32,646 nt of DNA from Methanobacteriota archaeon (GCA_002731195.1 PCAI01000018.1:1-32646); one strand, 5' to 3'. Positions 1 through 7,827 are shown, numbered from the stretch's first letter. Numbers and translations are program-made. The notes: generated from the sequence alone by a model not told the origin.

Positions 1-222
1 CATTTCATATGTCCCTTCTCCTAAGAATTGTTGCACTTCTTGTGGTATTAATTCCCAAGTGTTGGTGCCATTATCATAAATGGATAGAGACACAAAATCT
101 GTACCTCCAGAATTCCCTCCTTCTTCATGGTCAGCATTTACAGGCATTAAAATAGGAGATAATGCGGAAATTAGCATTATCATTGTTATCGTTAAACTGC
201 GGGTCAAACGTACGTCGTACAT
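1..222 (-). CDS. Secreted protein, N-terminal part only (runs off the left edge)
   Basis: The first 74 codons of a minus-strand gene lie in the window; the 3' part is beyond base 1. From ATG at 222 the product starts with a short basic stretch (MYDVRLTRS), then a hydrophobic segment (residues ~10-27), and a likely signal-peptidase site after PVNA. The mature part begins acidic and Gly-rich (DHEEGGNSGG). This is a Sec signal peptide, so the protein is exported; I do not recognise its family. The start is supported by a TATA-like box (244-251 on this strand) centred about 26 bp upstream, which would give a leaderless mRNA starting at the ATG. It follows ribD on the same strand after 77 bp but appears to have its own promoter. 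Confidence 0.6.
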   Translation of the reverse strand, partial: MYDVRLTRSLTITMIMLISALSPILMPVNADHEEGGNSGGTDFVSLSIYDNGTNTWELIPQEVQQFLGEGTYEM

Positions 223-243
223 ATCTTTTCGGCACCATGAGGA

Positions 244-251
244 CTATATAG
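244..251 (-). promoter_or_regulatory. TATA box of the left-edge secreted-protein gene
   Basis: On the minus strand the bases read CTATATAG. The centre is about 26 bp from the ATG at 222, the standard archaeal TATA-to-start distance, so transcription would begin at or next to the start codon. Position-based inference. Confidence 0.45.
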
Positions 252-299
252 GTCTATTTCCGTACTAAGTATCTCATAAAACACCTATTTTTAGCAAAT

Positions 300-1376
300 T
301 TATTTGTTCCACAATGTTACATTGTCCTTTCCAAGATTAATAATTTTATATTCCTTAAGCCCATTTTCTGATAAATAATTAGAGTCAAACTTTTCTCCAG
401 ATTCACCTTCCAATTCTATATTGGAAACACATAGTTGTGCCTTATCAACTAACCCTGATTCAAGAAAACGAACCCATGTATCCTTTCCTCCTTCAACAAG
501 TAGTGATTGTATTTTCCTATCTCCTAACATGTCTAATATTTTAGAAACTTCAATTTCCTTATTCTCTGAAATAACTACCCTTTCAACATGACCTTTATCT
601 TCTTTCGAATCAAAATATTTATTCTGAATTAAAATTGTTCGTGCTTTTCCATTTTCCATGAGTTTACAATTAGAAGGTATTCTATTATTTGGATCAACGA
701 CTACTCTTATCGGAGCTTCTCTTGGTCCAAGTTCAGGGCCTCTAACGGTCAACTCTGGATCATCTCTTATGACCGTATTAACTCCAACTAATATTGCCAT
801 TGAATCAGCTCTCAATTCATGTACTAATTTTAGTGATTCATCAGAACTGAAACGTTTAGCAGGTTTATCTTTAGCCCCATCAATCCTCCCATTAATATCA
901 GTAGCTGCTTTTAGTGTAACTAACGGTCTACGATTTCTACACCAATGCATAAAAGATTCCATTTGTTCTTCACATAATTCTTCTAAAACACCATTCTTTA
1001 CTTTAAAATCCTCTTTTTGTAGCATTTCAAGCCCCCCTCCTCTTACTGTCGGATTTGGATCCAATGCTCCAATTACTACTTTTTTTATTCCTGCCCATAG
1101 TAAAGCCTCAGTACAGGGAGGTGTTCTTCCAAAATGATTACAAGGTTCTAATGTAATATATGCTGTAGCGCCCTGTAGAGAAATTCCCTTATCTTCAGCA
1201 TCTGCAATAGCCATTTGTTCTGCATGCAATCCACCTATATGGTCATGCCAACCTTTTGCAATAATTTCTCCCTCTTTCACTATTACACACCCAACTAGAG
1301 GATTGGGCATTACCCTCCATCTTCCTTTTTGAGCTATTTCCAGAGCTTGTAGCATGTAATTTTCATCTTCTTCCAT
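300..1376 (-). CDS. ribD: Bifunctional riboflavin biosynthesis deaminase/reductase RibD
   Basis: The 358-residue protein has the two-domain RibD layout. Residues ~5-145 are the CDA-like pyrimidine deaminase, with zinc ligands in HAE (51-53) and the pair C79 and C88 in PCN...GRTPPC. Residues ~150-355 are the RibD C-terminal reductase, recognisable by the early RPLVTLKAATDINGRI stretch and a late LLVEGG motif. RibD deaminates and then reduces the product of GTP ring opening in flavin synthesis. Length is normal for bacterial RibD. Most archaea instead use a stand-alone archaeal reductase, so this gene looks bacterial in origin. No other rib genes are in the window. It is divergent from the lipid kinase. 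Confidence 0.93.
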   Translation of the reverse strand: MEEDENYMLQALEIAQKGRWRVMPNPLVGCVIVKEGEIIAKGWHDHIGGLHAEQMAIADAEDKGISLQGATAYITLEPCNHFGRTPPCTEALLWAGIKKVVIGALDPNPTVRGGGLEMLQKEDFKVKNGVLEELCEEQMESFMHWCRNRRPLVTLKAATDINGRIDGAKDKPAKRFSSDESLKLVHELRADSMAILVGVNTVIRDDPELTVRGPELGPREAPIRVVVDPNNRIPSNCKLMENGKARTILIQNKYFDSKEDKGHVERVVISENKEIEVSKILDMLGDRKIQSLLVEGGKDTWVRFLESGLVDKAQLCVSNIELEGESGEKFDSNYLSENGLKEYKIINLGKDNVTLWNK

Positions 1377-1461
1377 ACTCGCTCAATGTATGCGAAACAA
1401 TACTCATTCATCATATCTCGTATTCATAGCATTCAATACTAAATTCTCTTCTGAGACCAAT

Positions 1462-2511
1462 GTGAGCCGCATAGCGTGTATACTAAATCCAAAGGCTCGA
1501 GACGGTTTATCTGTCAAGCAGTGGACTCTTTTTGAAAAATCATTACAGAAAGCAGGTTATGAAATAGATTTACATCACACCGAGCATATCGGTCACGGTA
1601 TGCAGATAGCAGCCAACCTTCGTGAATCTGATTATGAAATGATTGTGGCAGTAGGCGGTGATGGAACAGTACATGAAGTTGCATCCGGTTTAAGGGGCTC
1701 AGATAAGATATTAGGAATTCTACCCATTGGTAGTGGTAATGATTATGCCAGAGCTCATGGAATACCAATTCCAAAAGGTAGAAAATTTTCTGATATGCAA
1801 AAAGCCGTAGATATACTCTCACATGGTGTTGATAGGAAAGTTGGCGCATTCAGAGTTGAAGGGCCACCTGCTCCCGAACATCCACTAATTCCTGCACCAA
1901 TGGCACATGAATGTAATGGTGAGCCAAATAAATCTGGTAATTTAGTTCGATGGAGTTTTCTTGAATGCGATAGTGGAGTTACATCAGCAGTAAATAGAAT
2001 GAAAACAGAAGGTAAATTTAGAAGAATACGTGGCCAATTGAAGTATAAATTTTTAGGAATTAGAGCAATAATTGGTTGGAAAACGCAGCGAGGATGGATT
2101 AAGGTTGATGATGAACCAGGAGAGATTGTAGATTTATCCGGCCTCTTTTGCATGAGTCAATGCCAGACATTTGGTGGCGGTTTCTTAATCGCGCCCGGAG
2201 CATTACCTACGCAGAAACATGGTTCGCTAGTTTTAGCATGGGGATTATCAAAAATACAAATGCTACTTGTGATGGGGCCATTAGAAAAGGGCAAACACAT
2301 TGGAATGTGGAATAAAATTTCTATGAAATCTGCAAAAAAAATGGAGTTAAAATCCGTAGATTCAAATGGCAAACCATCCGAAAAATCCCACCATCCTGAT
2401 TTATTTGTCAATGTAGATGGAGAAGCTGTAATGATCACTCCTATTCAATTAGAATATTTTGAAAATCAGTTAATAGTAAGGGGAGCTTCTAATATCCCTA
2501 ATCAAAATTAA
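1462..2511 (+). CDS. Lipid kinase of the YegS/diacylglycerol kinase family
   Basis: The diacylglycerol-kinase catalytic domain is clear: ILNPKA near the start, the nucleotide-binding GGDGTVHEV (about residues 65-73 from the chosen start) and GSGNDYAR (~90-97). A C-terminal beta-sandwich ends with the typical FVNVDGE motif. The family phosphorylates lipid hydroxyls with ATP on the cytoplasmic membrane face; in an archaeon the substrate may be an archaeol-type lipid, which is inference. The frame is open back to ATG 1390, but homology begins only at SRIACILNP, so GTG 1462 is preferred; a weak TATA-like stretch lies about 26 bp before it. The stop codon directly abuts the 3' end of the convergent tRNA-Ser. 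A polar insertion (~residues 135-170) sits between the two domains. Confidence 0.82.
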   Translation: MSRIACILNPKARDGLSVKQWTLFEKSLQKAGYEIDLHHTEHIGHGMQIAANLRESDYEMIVAVGGDGTVHEVASGLRGSDKILGILPIGSGNDYARAHGIPIPKGRKFSDMQKAVDILSHGVDRKVGAFRVEGPPAPEHPLIPAPMAHECNGEPNKSGNLVRWSFLECDSGVTSAVNRMKTEGKFRRIRGQLKYKFLGIRAIIGWKTQRGWIKVDDEPGEIVDLSGLFCMSQCQTFGGGFLIAPGALPTQKHGSLVLAWGLSKIQMLLVMGPLEKGKHIGMWNKISMKSAKKMELKSVDSNGKPSEKSHHPDLFVNVDGEAVMITPIQLEYFENQLIVRGASNIPNQN

Positions 2512-2597
2512 TGGCGCCGAGAGAGGGATTTGAACCCCCGCGTCCAATGGACAGTGGATTTCAAATCCACCGCAATACCGGGCTATGCGATCTCGGC
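2512..2597 (-). tRNA. tRNA-Ser (anticodon TGA)
   Basis: Read on the minus strand, the 7-bp acceptor GCCGAGA/TCTCGGC pairs perfectly. The anticodon arm GTGGA-TTTGAAA-TCCAC presents TGA, and a long variable arm (GTCC-ATT-GGAC) marks a type II tRNA, followed by a T arm with loop TTCAAAT. The discriminator is G and the CCA end is encoded (2512-2514). It decodes UCA. Its 3' end touches the stop of the convergent lipid kinase gene. Confidence 0.95.
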
Positions 2598-2629
2598 AGC
2601 ATGCCGCCGACTTAACCATTAGACATGAA

Positions 2630-2637
2630 CCTATATG
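2630..2637 (-). promoter_or_regulatory. Likely TATA box of tRNA-Ser
   Basis: The minus strand reads CATATAGG here. It lies about 36 bp before the tRNA 5' end, allowing a leader of roughly 10 nt. It sits just past the oxidase subunit IV stop codon, so the tRNA probably has its own promoter in addition to any read-through. Confidence 0.4.
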
Positions 2638-2973
2638 TTAGAGTTTGTAATATCCAGGTCTACACCAATCGGGTAAACCAATAGATGCTTCAGGATGTGT
2701 CAAGCCGATAAATAGAATCATTATAACTATGAAGAATGCCGGAAATAAGGCAGTCAGTGTCAATATTTTTGAATCTTTATCGCCCCATAGGTGCATAAAA
2801 ATAGCAGCAATCATTATGAATTTAGGTATTGCTATTCCTACAAGAATGAAAAGAGTCATACTTTCTGATAGATCTAAGCCAACCGCAGCAACCTCAATCG
2901 CAGTTAAAACAATCAGGCCAACGAAATTAGCCCAGTAAAGATCAAATTTTCCTAGTAGTAAATGGTCACTCAT
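2638..2973 (-). CDS. Cytochrome c oxidase subunit IV (prokaryotic type)
   Basis: A small protein of about 111 residues with three predicted membrane helices (roughly 14-36, 42-63 and 71-93), containing the subunit IV-like pattern KFIMIAAIFMHLWGD. It is the last gene of the coxII-coxI-coxIII-coxIV operon. Subunit IV is an accessory subunit that stabilises the A-type haem-copper oxidase. The frame is open to GTG 2982, but GAGGTG (2980-2985) makes a good ribosome-binding site six bases before ATG 2973, so that ATG is chosen. The site overlaps the coxIII stop codon, suggesting translational coupling. The C-terminal tail (residues ~95-111) is polar. Confidence 0.85.
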   Translation of the reverse strand: MSDHLLLGKFDLYWANFVGLIVLTAIEVAAVGLDLSESMTLFILVGIAIPKFIMIAAIFMHLWGDKDSKILTLTALFPAFFIVIMILFIGLTHPEASIGLPDWCRPGYYKL

Positions 2974-2983
2974 TTTTTTCACC

Positions 2984-4129
2984 TCAATATAGATAGAAGA
3001 ATGGGAACACTATTACCCATATCAAGTCAACAAAGTGCCAATAGAGTCCAAAATATTCTATTGATACTGCATTTTGTGGAGTATAGCCCCCAGTCCATGC
3101 TTTCCAAGTCATGTAAGTTAATCCAATAATTCCAATAAATACGTGAGCACCATGAGTTCCTGTGGTAACAAAGAATGTCGAAGAACTCACTCTAATATCT
3201 GCAAGCATTACTGCATTTGTTGGTTCATAATTGGGCCCTACAGCAGATAAATATGCTTCATAGTCTTCAGGATGTAGTGCAGCAAGCTCTGCTAGATGTA
3301 TGTCATCCCAACCATGGTGTGGATGATAGTGATCAGCATGAATGGTATATCCTTCATCTACTAATGACATAATATCATGCTCATGAATTGGTCCAATTTC
3401 AGGAATATAGAAACCTACAAACCATTCTACCATTTTCAAAGTAAGGAATATTACTGCTAGAACCCAAGTACTTCCTAAATATCTGTAAACACGTTTTCTA
3501 CGAACTTCTTCGTCTACACTTCCAATAGGTTTCTTAGCCCATCGGAGTGCCTGAACAATAGTAAATGATGATATAATCAATGCAAATGTATTGATTGCAC
3601 CCGGGGCTATATGAAACCATGATGAAGCAATCAATTCAGAAGCTGGTAAGAAACAGTTAACGGCTTCTCCAGTATCTACATTTTGTGAATTAACTATCCA
3701 AGATCCACTTTCATATACCTCCTGACAAGAATCAATTCCAAACCGGTATCTCATATATGTGCTGAATAATGATGTAAAAACCATCATTTCTGACATTAGG
3801 AAAACCCACATTGCAACCTTACGAATTTCTATATTTTGAAATGGTGTGCCGCTTGCTTTAGGTTCATAGATACCATCAAATGATGCATCCTGCCTCCACC
3901 ATATTAATAGTCCAAACAATATTATCATTAAGCCAATTAATACTAAAGGTATACTCGAAGAATCTACCATATTCCCCCACGAGTAAACAGATGCAACTGT
4001 ATACAAAAAGATACCAATACCGATTGACATTATTATCGGGGACCATGAATTATGTGGCGCACCATGACTCCAATCATGAGGCCCCCAAGCGCTTGGATGA
4101 TGCTCTCCATCATGATGGTCGCTACTCAA
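2984..4129 (-). CDS. coxC: Cytochrome c oxidase subunit III, with His-rich extensions
   Basis: The subunit III core is clear in the C-terminal half: THGAHVFIGIIGLTYM, then FGLYWHFVDLIWVIVFPFFY at the end. The 381-residue length exceeds the usual ~200-270. The extra length comes from a His-rich N-terminus (7 His among residues 5-26) and a His/acid-rich loop (~243-312) inserted after the helix ending KMVEWFVGFY. Another soluble loop (~131-160) carries C135 and C159. The start is TTG at 4129: it overlaps the coxI stop (TTGA), and a strong GGAGG lies about 8 bases upstream inside the end of coxI. The subunit is a membrane part of the terminal oxidase that supports proton uptake into subunit I. 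Confidence 0.92.
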   Translation of the reverse strand: MSSDHHDGEHHPSAWGPHDWSHGAPHNSWSPIIMSIGIGIFLYTVASVYSWGNMVDSSSIPLVLIGLMIILFGLLIWWRQDASFDGIYEPKASGTPFQNIEIRKVAMWVFLMSEMMVFTSLFSTYMRYRFGIDSCQEVYESGSWIVNSQNVDTGEAVNCFLPASELIASSWFHIAPGAINTFALIISSFTIVQALRWAKKPIGSVDEEVRRKRVYRYLGSTWVLAVIFLTLKMVEWFVGFYIPEIGPIHEHDIMSLVDEGYTIHADHYHPHHGWDDIHLAELAALHPEDYEAYLSAVGPNYEPTNAVMLADIRVSSSTFFVTTGTHGAHVFIGIIGLTYMTWKAWTGGYTPQNAVSIEYFGLYWHFVDLIWVIVFPFFYLY

Positions 4130-6453
4130 TGTCCCGCCTCCTCTTCATTATCATCTAAAACCATTAATCCTTGGAACCATCTTACTATCGCACTTGGTTC
4201 ATTTGCAATATGTCCTTCATTCGCATCCCTGAGAGTAGGTAAATCATCTAGTGGGAAACTAGGTGTTGGTGGCGGTGACGATGTCATCCATTCAAATGAC
4301 CATCCGCCCCATGGATCTGCTGGTGCCTTTTGGCCACGTATAACAGATTTAATCATATTAGCAATTAGAATAAAGTTTGAGAAAAAGAATAAGAAAGCAC
4401 TAATTGATATGAACATATTCCATCCTGCTGCTTCTGCAGGCAAAGATCCCATTGCTTCTTCTGTTGAAATGAAATATGTATGATGTCTTCTAGCCATCCC
4501 CCATATTCCTAATCTATGCATAGGCCAAAATAACCCATTATAACTTATGAAAGCAGTTAGGAAATGTAAAACACCAAGCCTTTCATCTAACATTCTTCCA
4601 GTCATTTTTGGGAACCAGTAGTAGATTGCAGAAAAGAAACCAAACACTGTTCCTCCAACTAAAACATAGTGGAAATGTGCAACAACAAAGTAAGATTCAT
4701 GGAAATGTAAGTCCATTGCCATAGATGGGAAAAACATCCCTGAAATACCTCCTAATGTGAATGTAATTAAGAAACCTAGAGCCCAAAGAGTATGAGTCCT
4801 GTATATTAGAGAACCTTTATGCATAGTCTTTAACCAATTAAATATTTTAATTCCTGTGGGAACTGCTACAAGCATAGTTGTTAACATAGTAACGAATCTC
4901 AAAGTAGGGCTCATTCCTGAAGTAAACATGTGATGGCCATAAACAATAAAAGAAACCACACCAATTCCTGCCATGGCATAAACCATTGACCTGTAACCAA
5001 ATACTGTTCTTCTAGCACTTGTTGCTATGACTTCAGATATAACGCCGAAAGCTGGAACTATTACCACATATACCTCGGGATGCCCGAAGTACCAGAATAA
5101 ATGACTCCAAAGTAATGGATCTCCTCCTGACGCAGCATCATAGAATGCAGTACCAATTACTCTGTCCAAGTATACTTGGACTAATCCTACGCCAAATGCT
5201 GGTATCGACAGGAATAGCATAAGATTAGCTACAAGTATTGACCATGTAAACAAAGGCATTTGCATCCATCCCATTCCCGGTGCACGCATTACAGCAATTG
5301 TAGTCAGGAAATTAACTCCTGTCAAGGTTGAGGATGCAACTAGCATAATTTGCCCTGCAACCCACATAGTAGTACCTACATGCGCAGTTTCACTAACGAT
5401 GTAAGGGGCATAACCTGTCCATCCAGTATCTGCTCCAGTACCTGAGAAAACTCCCGTGAATATCAATAACGCAGCAACTGGTTGTAACCAAAAAGACATT
5501 GCATTTATTCTAGGTAATGCTAAATCAGGTGCACCTATTTGTAAGGGAACCATCCAATTTGCAAAACCATTTATTAGTGGCATGGCTGCTAAAAATATCA
5601 TAGTTGTACCATGTAATGTAAAGAATTGATTATATTGATCTTGAGTTAGGAAATCATTTCCTGGAACTGATAATTGTATTCTTATCATTAATGCCATGAT
5701 TCCCCCTATGCCAAGGAAGAACATACCTGCAAGGAAATAAAGAGTTCCAATCTTTTTATGATCAGTAGTAGTTAACCAATCTGCAATCCAAGGCTCAAAA
5801 CTTTCCCAGTTGAAAGAATCTGGATTGGTTCTATAAAAGATGTAAGTTATAGTAATTATTAGAAGTATACCAGAGATTATTATTAGTGTAGAAAGAACGA
5901 CATAAGGATTAGCTGATTCCAAAACTAATATTGGTGCATTTATCTTTTTTGTGATCTTATTCCATTCATCTCCGGAGGAACCAGCCCCATCTCCAGCATT
6001 GCCATTAACAGAATTAGTATGTAAAATCATTTCTACATTTCTATCTGTTGCAGGTGCAGTCCAAACAACTGTCCAACTTGTCTGATCATTTCCTACCTCA
6101 GTATGGCCTACTTCGTTTGGATTATATTGTTGAACAGTCGCATCTACAACTGACAATTCTCCTTCACTTGCCCATAGATGAAAACCGCCCAAGTTAATAT
6201 TTCCAGGGGTGCTTGGACCTCCAGTAAAAGAGACAGTTAATTCATATACTTCAGAGTAATTGTATACTTCTGGTAATCCAACTATCATTGGAGTTACTGA
6301 ATCACTAGTTGTTGCCCCATGACAATTACAACCCGAATCTTTGACACCTGAAATCCCAGTTGGAAATGAGCTAACAAGTGGCGTACACACCATTGCTGCA
6401 ATAAGAATAGTCATTACCACCAAACTTCGTGAGTGAATAAAATTCTTCATCAT
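4126..6453 (-). CDS. coxA: Cytochrome c oxidase subunit I fused to an N-terminal external Reeler-like domain
   Basis: The oxidase core (about 225-700) is complete: haem a His281 (LHGTT) and His595, haem a3 His593 (VAHFHYV), CuB ligands His458 (GHPEVY), His507 and His508, the A1-type Glu460, D-channel GAPD...N (309-317) and K-channel PTGIK (532-536). Ahead of it lie a signal peptide (~1-29), a CNCH motif (42-45), and a beta-rich domain (~55-170). That domain has GGFHLWAS, SWTVVWTAPAT and NGNAGDG...GDEW patterns typical of Reeler/choice-of-anchor proteins. An extra helix (~184-207) joins it to the core. The oxidase reduces O2 to water and pumps protons. Two adjacent ATGs follow a GAGGTG site. 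The operon context (coxII upstream, coxIII overlapping) confirms the role. The fused domain is very unusual for this subunit. Confidence 0.95.
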   Translation of the reverse strand: MMKNFIHSRSLVVMTILIAAMVCTPLVSSFPTGISGVKDSGCNCHGATTSDSVTPMIVGLPEVYNYSEVYELTVSFTGGPSTPGNINLGGFHLWASEGELSVVDATVQQYNPNEVGHTEVGNDQTSWTVVWTAPATDRNVEMILHTNSVNGNAGDGAGSSGDEWNKITKKINAPILVLESANPYVVLSTLIIISGILLIITITYIFYRTNPDSFNWESFEPWIADWLTTTDHKKIGTLYFLAGMFFLGIGGIMALMIRIQLSVPGNDFLTQDQYNQFFTLHGTTMIFLAAMPLINGFANWMVPLQIGAPDLALPRINAMSFWLQPVAALLIFTGVFSGTGADTGWTGYAPYIVSETAHVGTTMWVAGQIMLVASSTLTGVNFLTTIAVMRAPGMGWMQMPLFTWSILVANLMLFLSIPAFGVGLVQVYLDRVIGTAFYDAASGGDPLLWSHLFWYFGHPEVYVVIVPAFGVISEVIATSARRTVFGYRSMVYAMAGIGVVSFIVYGHHMFTSGMSPTLRFVTMLTTMLVAVPTGIKIFNWLKTMHKGSLIYRTHTLWALGFLITFTLGGISGMFFPSMAMDLHFHESYFVVAHFHYVLVGGTVFGFFSAIYYWFPKMTGRMLDERLGVLHFLTAFISYNGLFWPMHRLGIWGMARRHHTYFISTEEAMGSLPAEAAGWNMFISISAFLFFFSNFILIANMIKSVIRGQKAPADPWGGWSFEWMTSSPPPTPSFPLDDLPTLRDANEGHIANEPSAIVRWFQGLMVLDDNEEEAGH

Positions 6454-6460
6454 CTAAAAA

Positions 6461-6466
6461 CACCTC
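6461..6466 (-). promoter_or_regulatory. Ribosome-binding site of coxI
   Basis: GAGGTG on the minus strand, seven bases before ATG 6453 and overlapping the coxII stop codon (TGA at 6465-6467). The same GAGGTG-over-stop arrangement is used at the coxIII/coxIV junction (2980-2985). Confidence 0.7.
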
Positions 6467-7229
6467 AGTTATGTACAAAAAGTCCGGCTGACATAATTGA
6501 ATGAGCATCTCCACAATATTCTGTACACAGTATCATAGATTCTCCTACTTCATTCATAGGAAGCCAAAGTGTAGTTTTTTGACTTGGTAGAACATCTTCT
6601 TTTGTACCTATTGCTTGAATCCATGGGGCATGTGTCACATCTTCGGACTGCATGACTGCAAGATATGTCTCTCCTGCCTTTAGTGATAGTAGAGGTTGCA
6701 TTCCATAACCTTCTATTGCGATAGTACCTACATCACAAATGTCTGTTGCCAATTCATATCCTCTATCTGGCAACACATCTCCTCTCCAAGCATCTTCATT
6801 TGGATTGCAGTTAAAACTCCACACCCATTGCTTTCCTGTAATTTCAATTATATGGTAACATTCAGAAACAACAGCGCCACTATTTGAGTCTAGAAAATTG
6901 TTAGAACTCTGTCCTTCTTCACACTCATCACCATGCATTCCTCCGTCAGCAGATGTCCAAACTGCGTCAAGAGGAGCCCATGAAATATATGTCAAATATA
7001 CTATTAATATAAATGGTAATATTGTCCATGCTACTTCTAATTTCATATCATCATTATGCCGAGGAAAAACTCCAACCTCAATTTTATCTGGATTATCATA
7101 TTTTTCTCCTTCAGAAGAAACATACCAAAAAGAATGATGAAAAAGCCATCCAAAAGTCAATAATCCTACAAAAAGAGACCATAGTACATATTCATCAAAT
7201 AGATTCCAAAACAATGTGCTTGCAACCAC
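6465..7229 (-). CDS. coxB: Cytochrome c oxidase subunit II with CuA site
   Basis: Two N-terminal membrane helices (about 13-35 and 64-86) are followed by an external cupredoxin domain. The complete CuA site is visible: H200, then C235-x-E237-x-C239-x3-H243-x2-M246 in LCTEYCGDAHSIMSAG, plus the electron-entry QWVW (134-137). It accepts electrons from an external carrier and passes them to haem a in subunit I. There is no fused cytochrome c domain. Four extra cysteines (103, 124, 141, 165) in the external domain could form disulfides. The start is GTG 7229, preceded by GAGGTAGG (7234-7241) and a TATA-like box (7266-7274). It is the first gene of the cox operon and lies 11 bp before coxI. Confidence 0.95.
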   Translation of the reverse strand: MVASTLFWNLFDEYVLWSLFVGLLTFGWLFHHSFWYVSSEGEKYDNPDKIEVGVFPRHNDDMKLEVAWTILPFILIVYLTYISWAPLDAVWTSADGGMHGDECEEGQSSNNFLDSNSGAVVSECYHIIEITGKQWVWSFNCNPNEDAWRGDVLPDRGYELATDICDVGTIAIEGYGMQPLLSLKAGETYLAVMQSEDVTHAPWIQAIGTKEDVLPSQKTTLWLPMNEVGESMILCTEYCGDAHSIMSAGLFVHN

Positions 7230-7233
7230 GACG

Positions 7234-7274
7234 CCTACCTCTATTATGAGGGGGCAGAAAGTTATTCATAAATA
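7234..7274 (-). promoter_or_regulatory. Promoter and ribosome-binding site of the cox operon
   Basis: On the minus strand a TATA-like TATTTATGA (7266-7274) would place the transcript start near 7244. GAGGTAGG (7234-7241) then sits just before the GTG start at 7229. The leader is therefore about 15 nt. The Lrp/AsnC gene ends 145 bp upstream of the coxII start; the stretch 7275-7374 between them is AT-rich and shows nothing else I can name. Confidence 0.5.
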
Positions 7275-7374
7275 CCGCGTAATGATATCTTGTTATGTTC
7301 ATAATATCTTCTTCTATTAATAAAAATTAATGATAGACATTAGTAGAATAACATATATTTTTTTTAATGTGTTA

Positions 7375-7827
7375 TTAATTCAAATAATCAGGTAATGAAT
7401 TTGGTAATTCTTTAACTGTATTTAGGACTAAGTGTGTAACAGATCTTTCAACCCCTTCTATTGATAAAACATTTTTTGATAAATCATCTAAATCTTTTCT
7501 ATTGGATGCTTTTGCAACAATCATTGAATCAAAATCTCCCGTTACATCATAAACAGCATACACTCGATTATCTTTAGCAATCTTTTCTTGAATTTCTATC
7601 AATCTCCCTTTTTGTATCCTCATACCTATCACTACTGTCAATTCCCATCCTATTTTATCGGCATCTAAAAGTACTGTATATCCTTTAATTATGCCATTTT
7701 TTTCTAGTTTTTTAACTCTATTACTTACTGCACCTAGTGAAACACCTATTTTCTCAGATATTTTTCTTAGTGAGGTTCTGGCATCATCACAAAGAACTTC
7801 AATTATCTTGCGGTCGGTTTCATCCAT
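7375..7827 (-). CDS. Lrp/AsnC family transcription regulator
   Basis: The 150-residue protein has the family's standard size and layout. An N-terminal winged helix-turn-helix opens with MDETDRKIIEVLCDDARTS and contains the recognition segment VSLGAVSNRVKKLEKNGII. A C-terminal RAM ligand/oligomerisation domain (~62-140) includes VYDVTGDFDSMIVAKA. These regulators often sense amino acids or feed/famine state. It lies directly upstream of the cox operon on the same strand but is separated by 145 bp with a cox promoter, so it could control respiration genes or itself; target and ligand are unknown. AAGGTG about seven bases before ATG 7827 supports the start. Confidence 0.88.
   Translation of the reverse strand: MDETDRKIIEVLCDDARTSLRKISEKIGVSLGAVSNRVKKLEKNGIIKGYTVLLDADKIGWELTVVIGMRIQKGRLIEIQEKIAKDNRVYAVYDVTGDFDSMIVAKASNRKDLDDLSKNVLSIEGVERSVTHLVLNTVKELPNSLPDYLN

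Noticed and set aside
658..1137. 159-codon plus-strand ORF inside ribD
   Set aside because: It lies antisense to a clearly functional ribD, has no recognisable domain and a Ser-rich composition expected from the shadow frame.
1514..2153. Minus-strand ORFs inside the lipid kinase gene
   Set aside because: They are antisense to conserved kinase motifs, overlap one another in different frames and have no family resemblance.
7350..7370. T-run near 7354 as a transcription terminator
   Set aside because: The T-run is on the plus strand, while both neighbouring genes are on the minus strand, so it has the wrong orientation for either.
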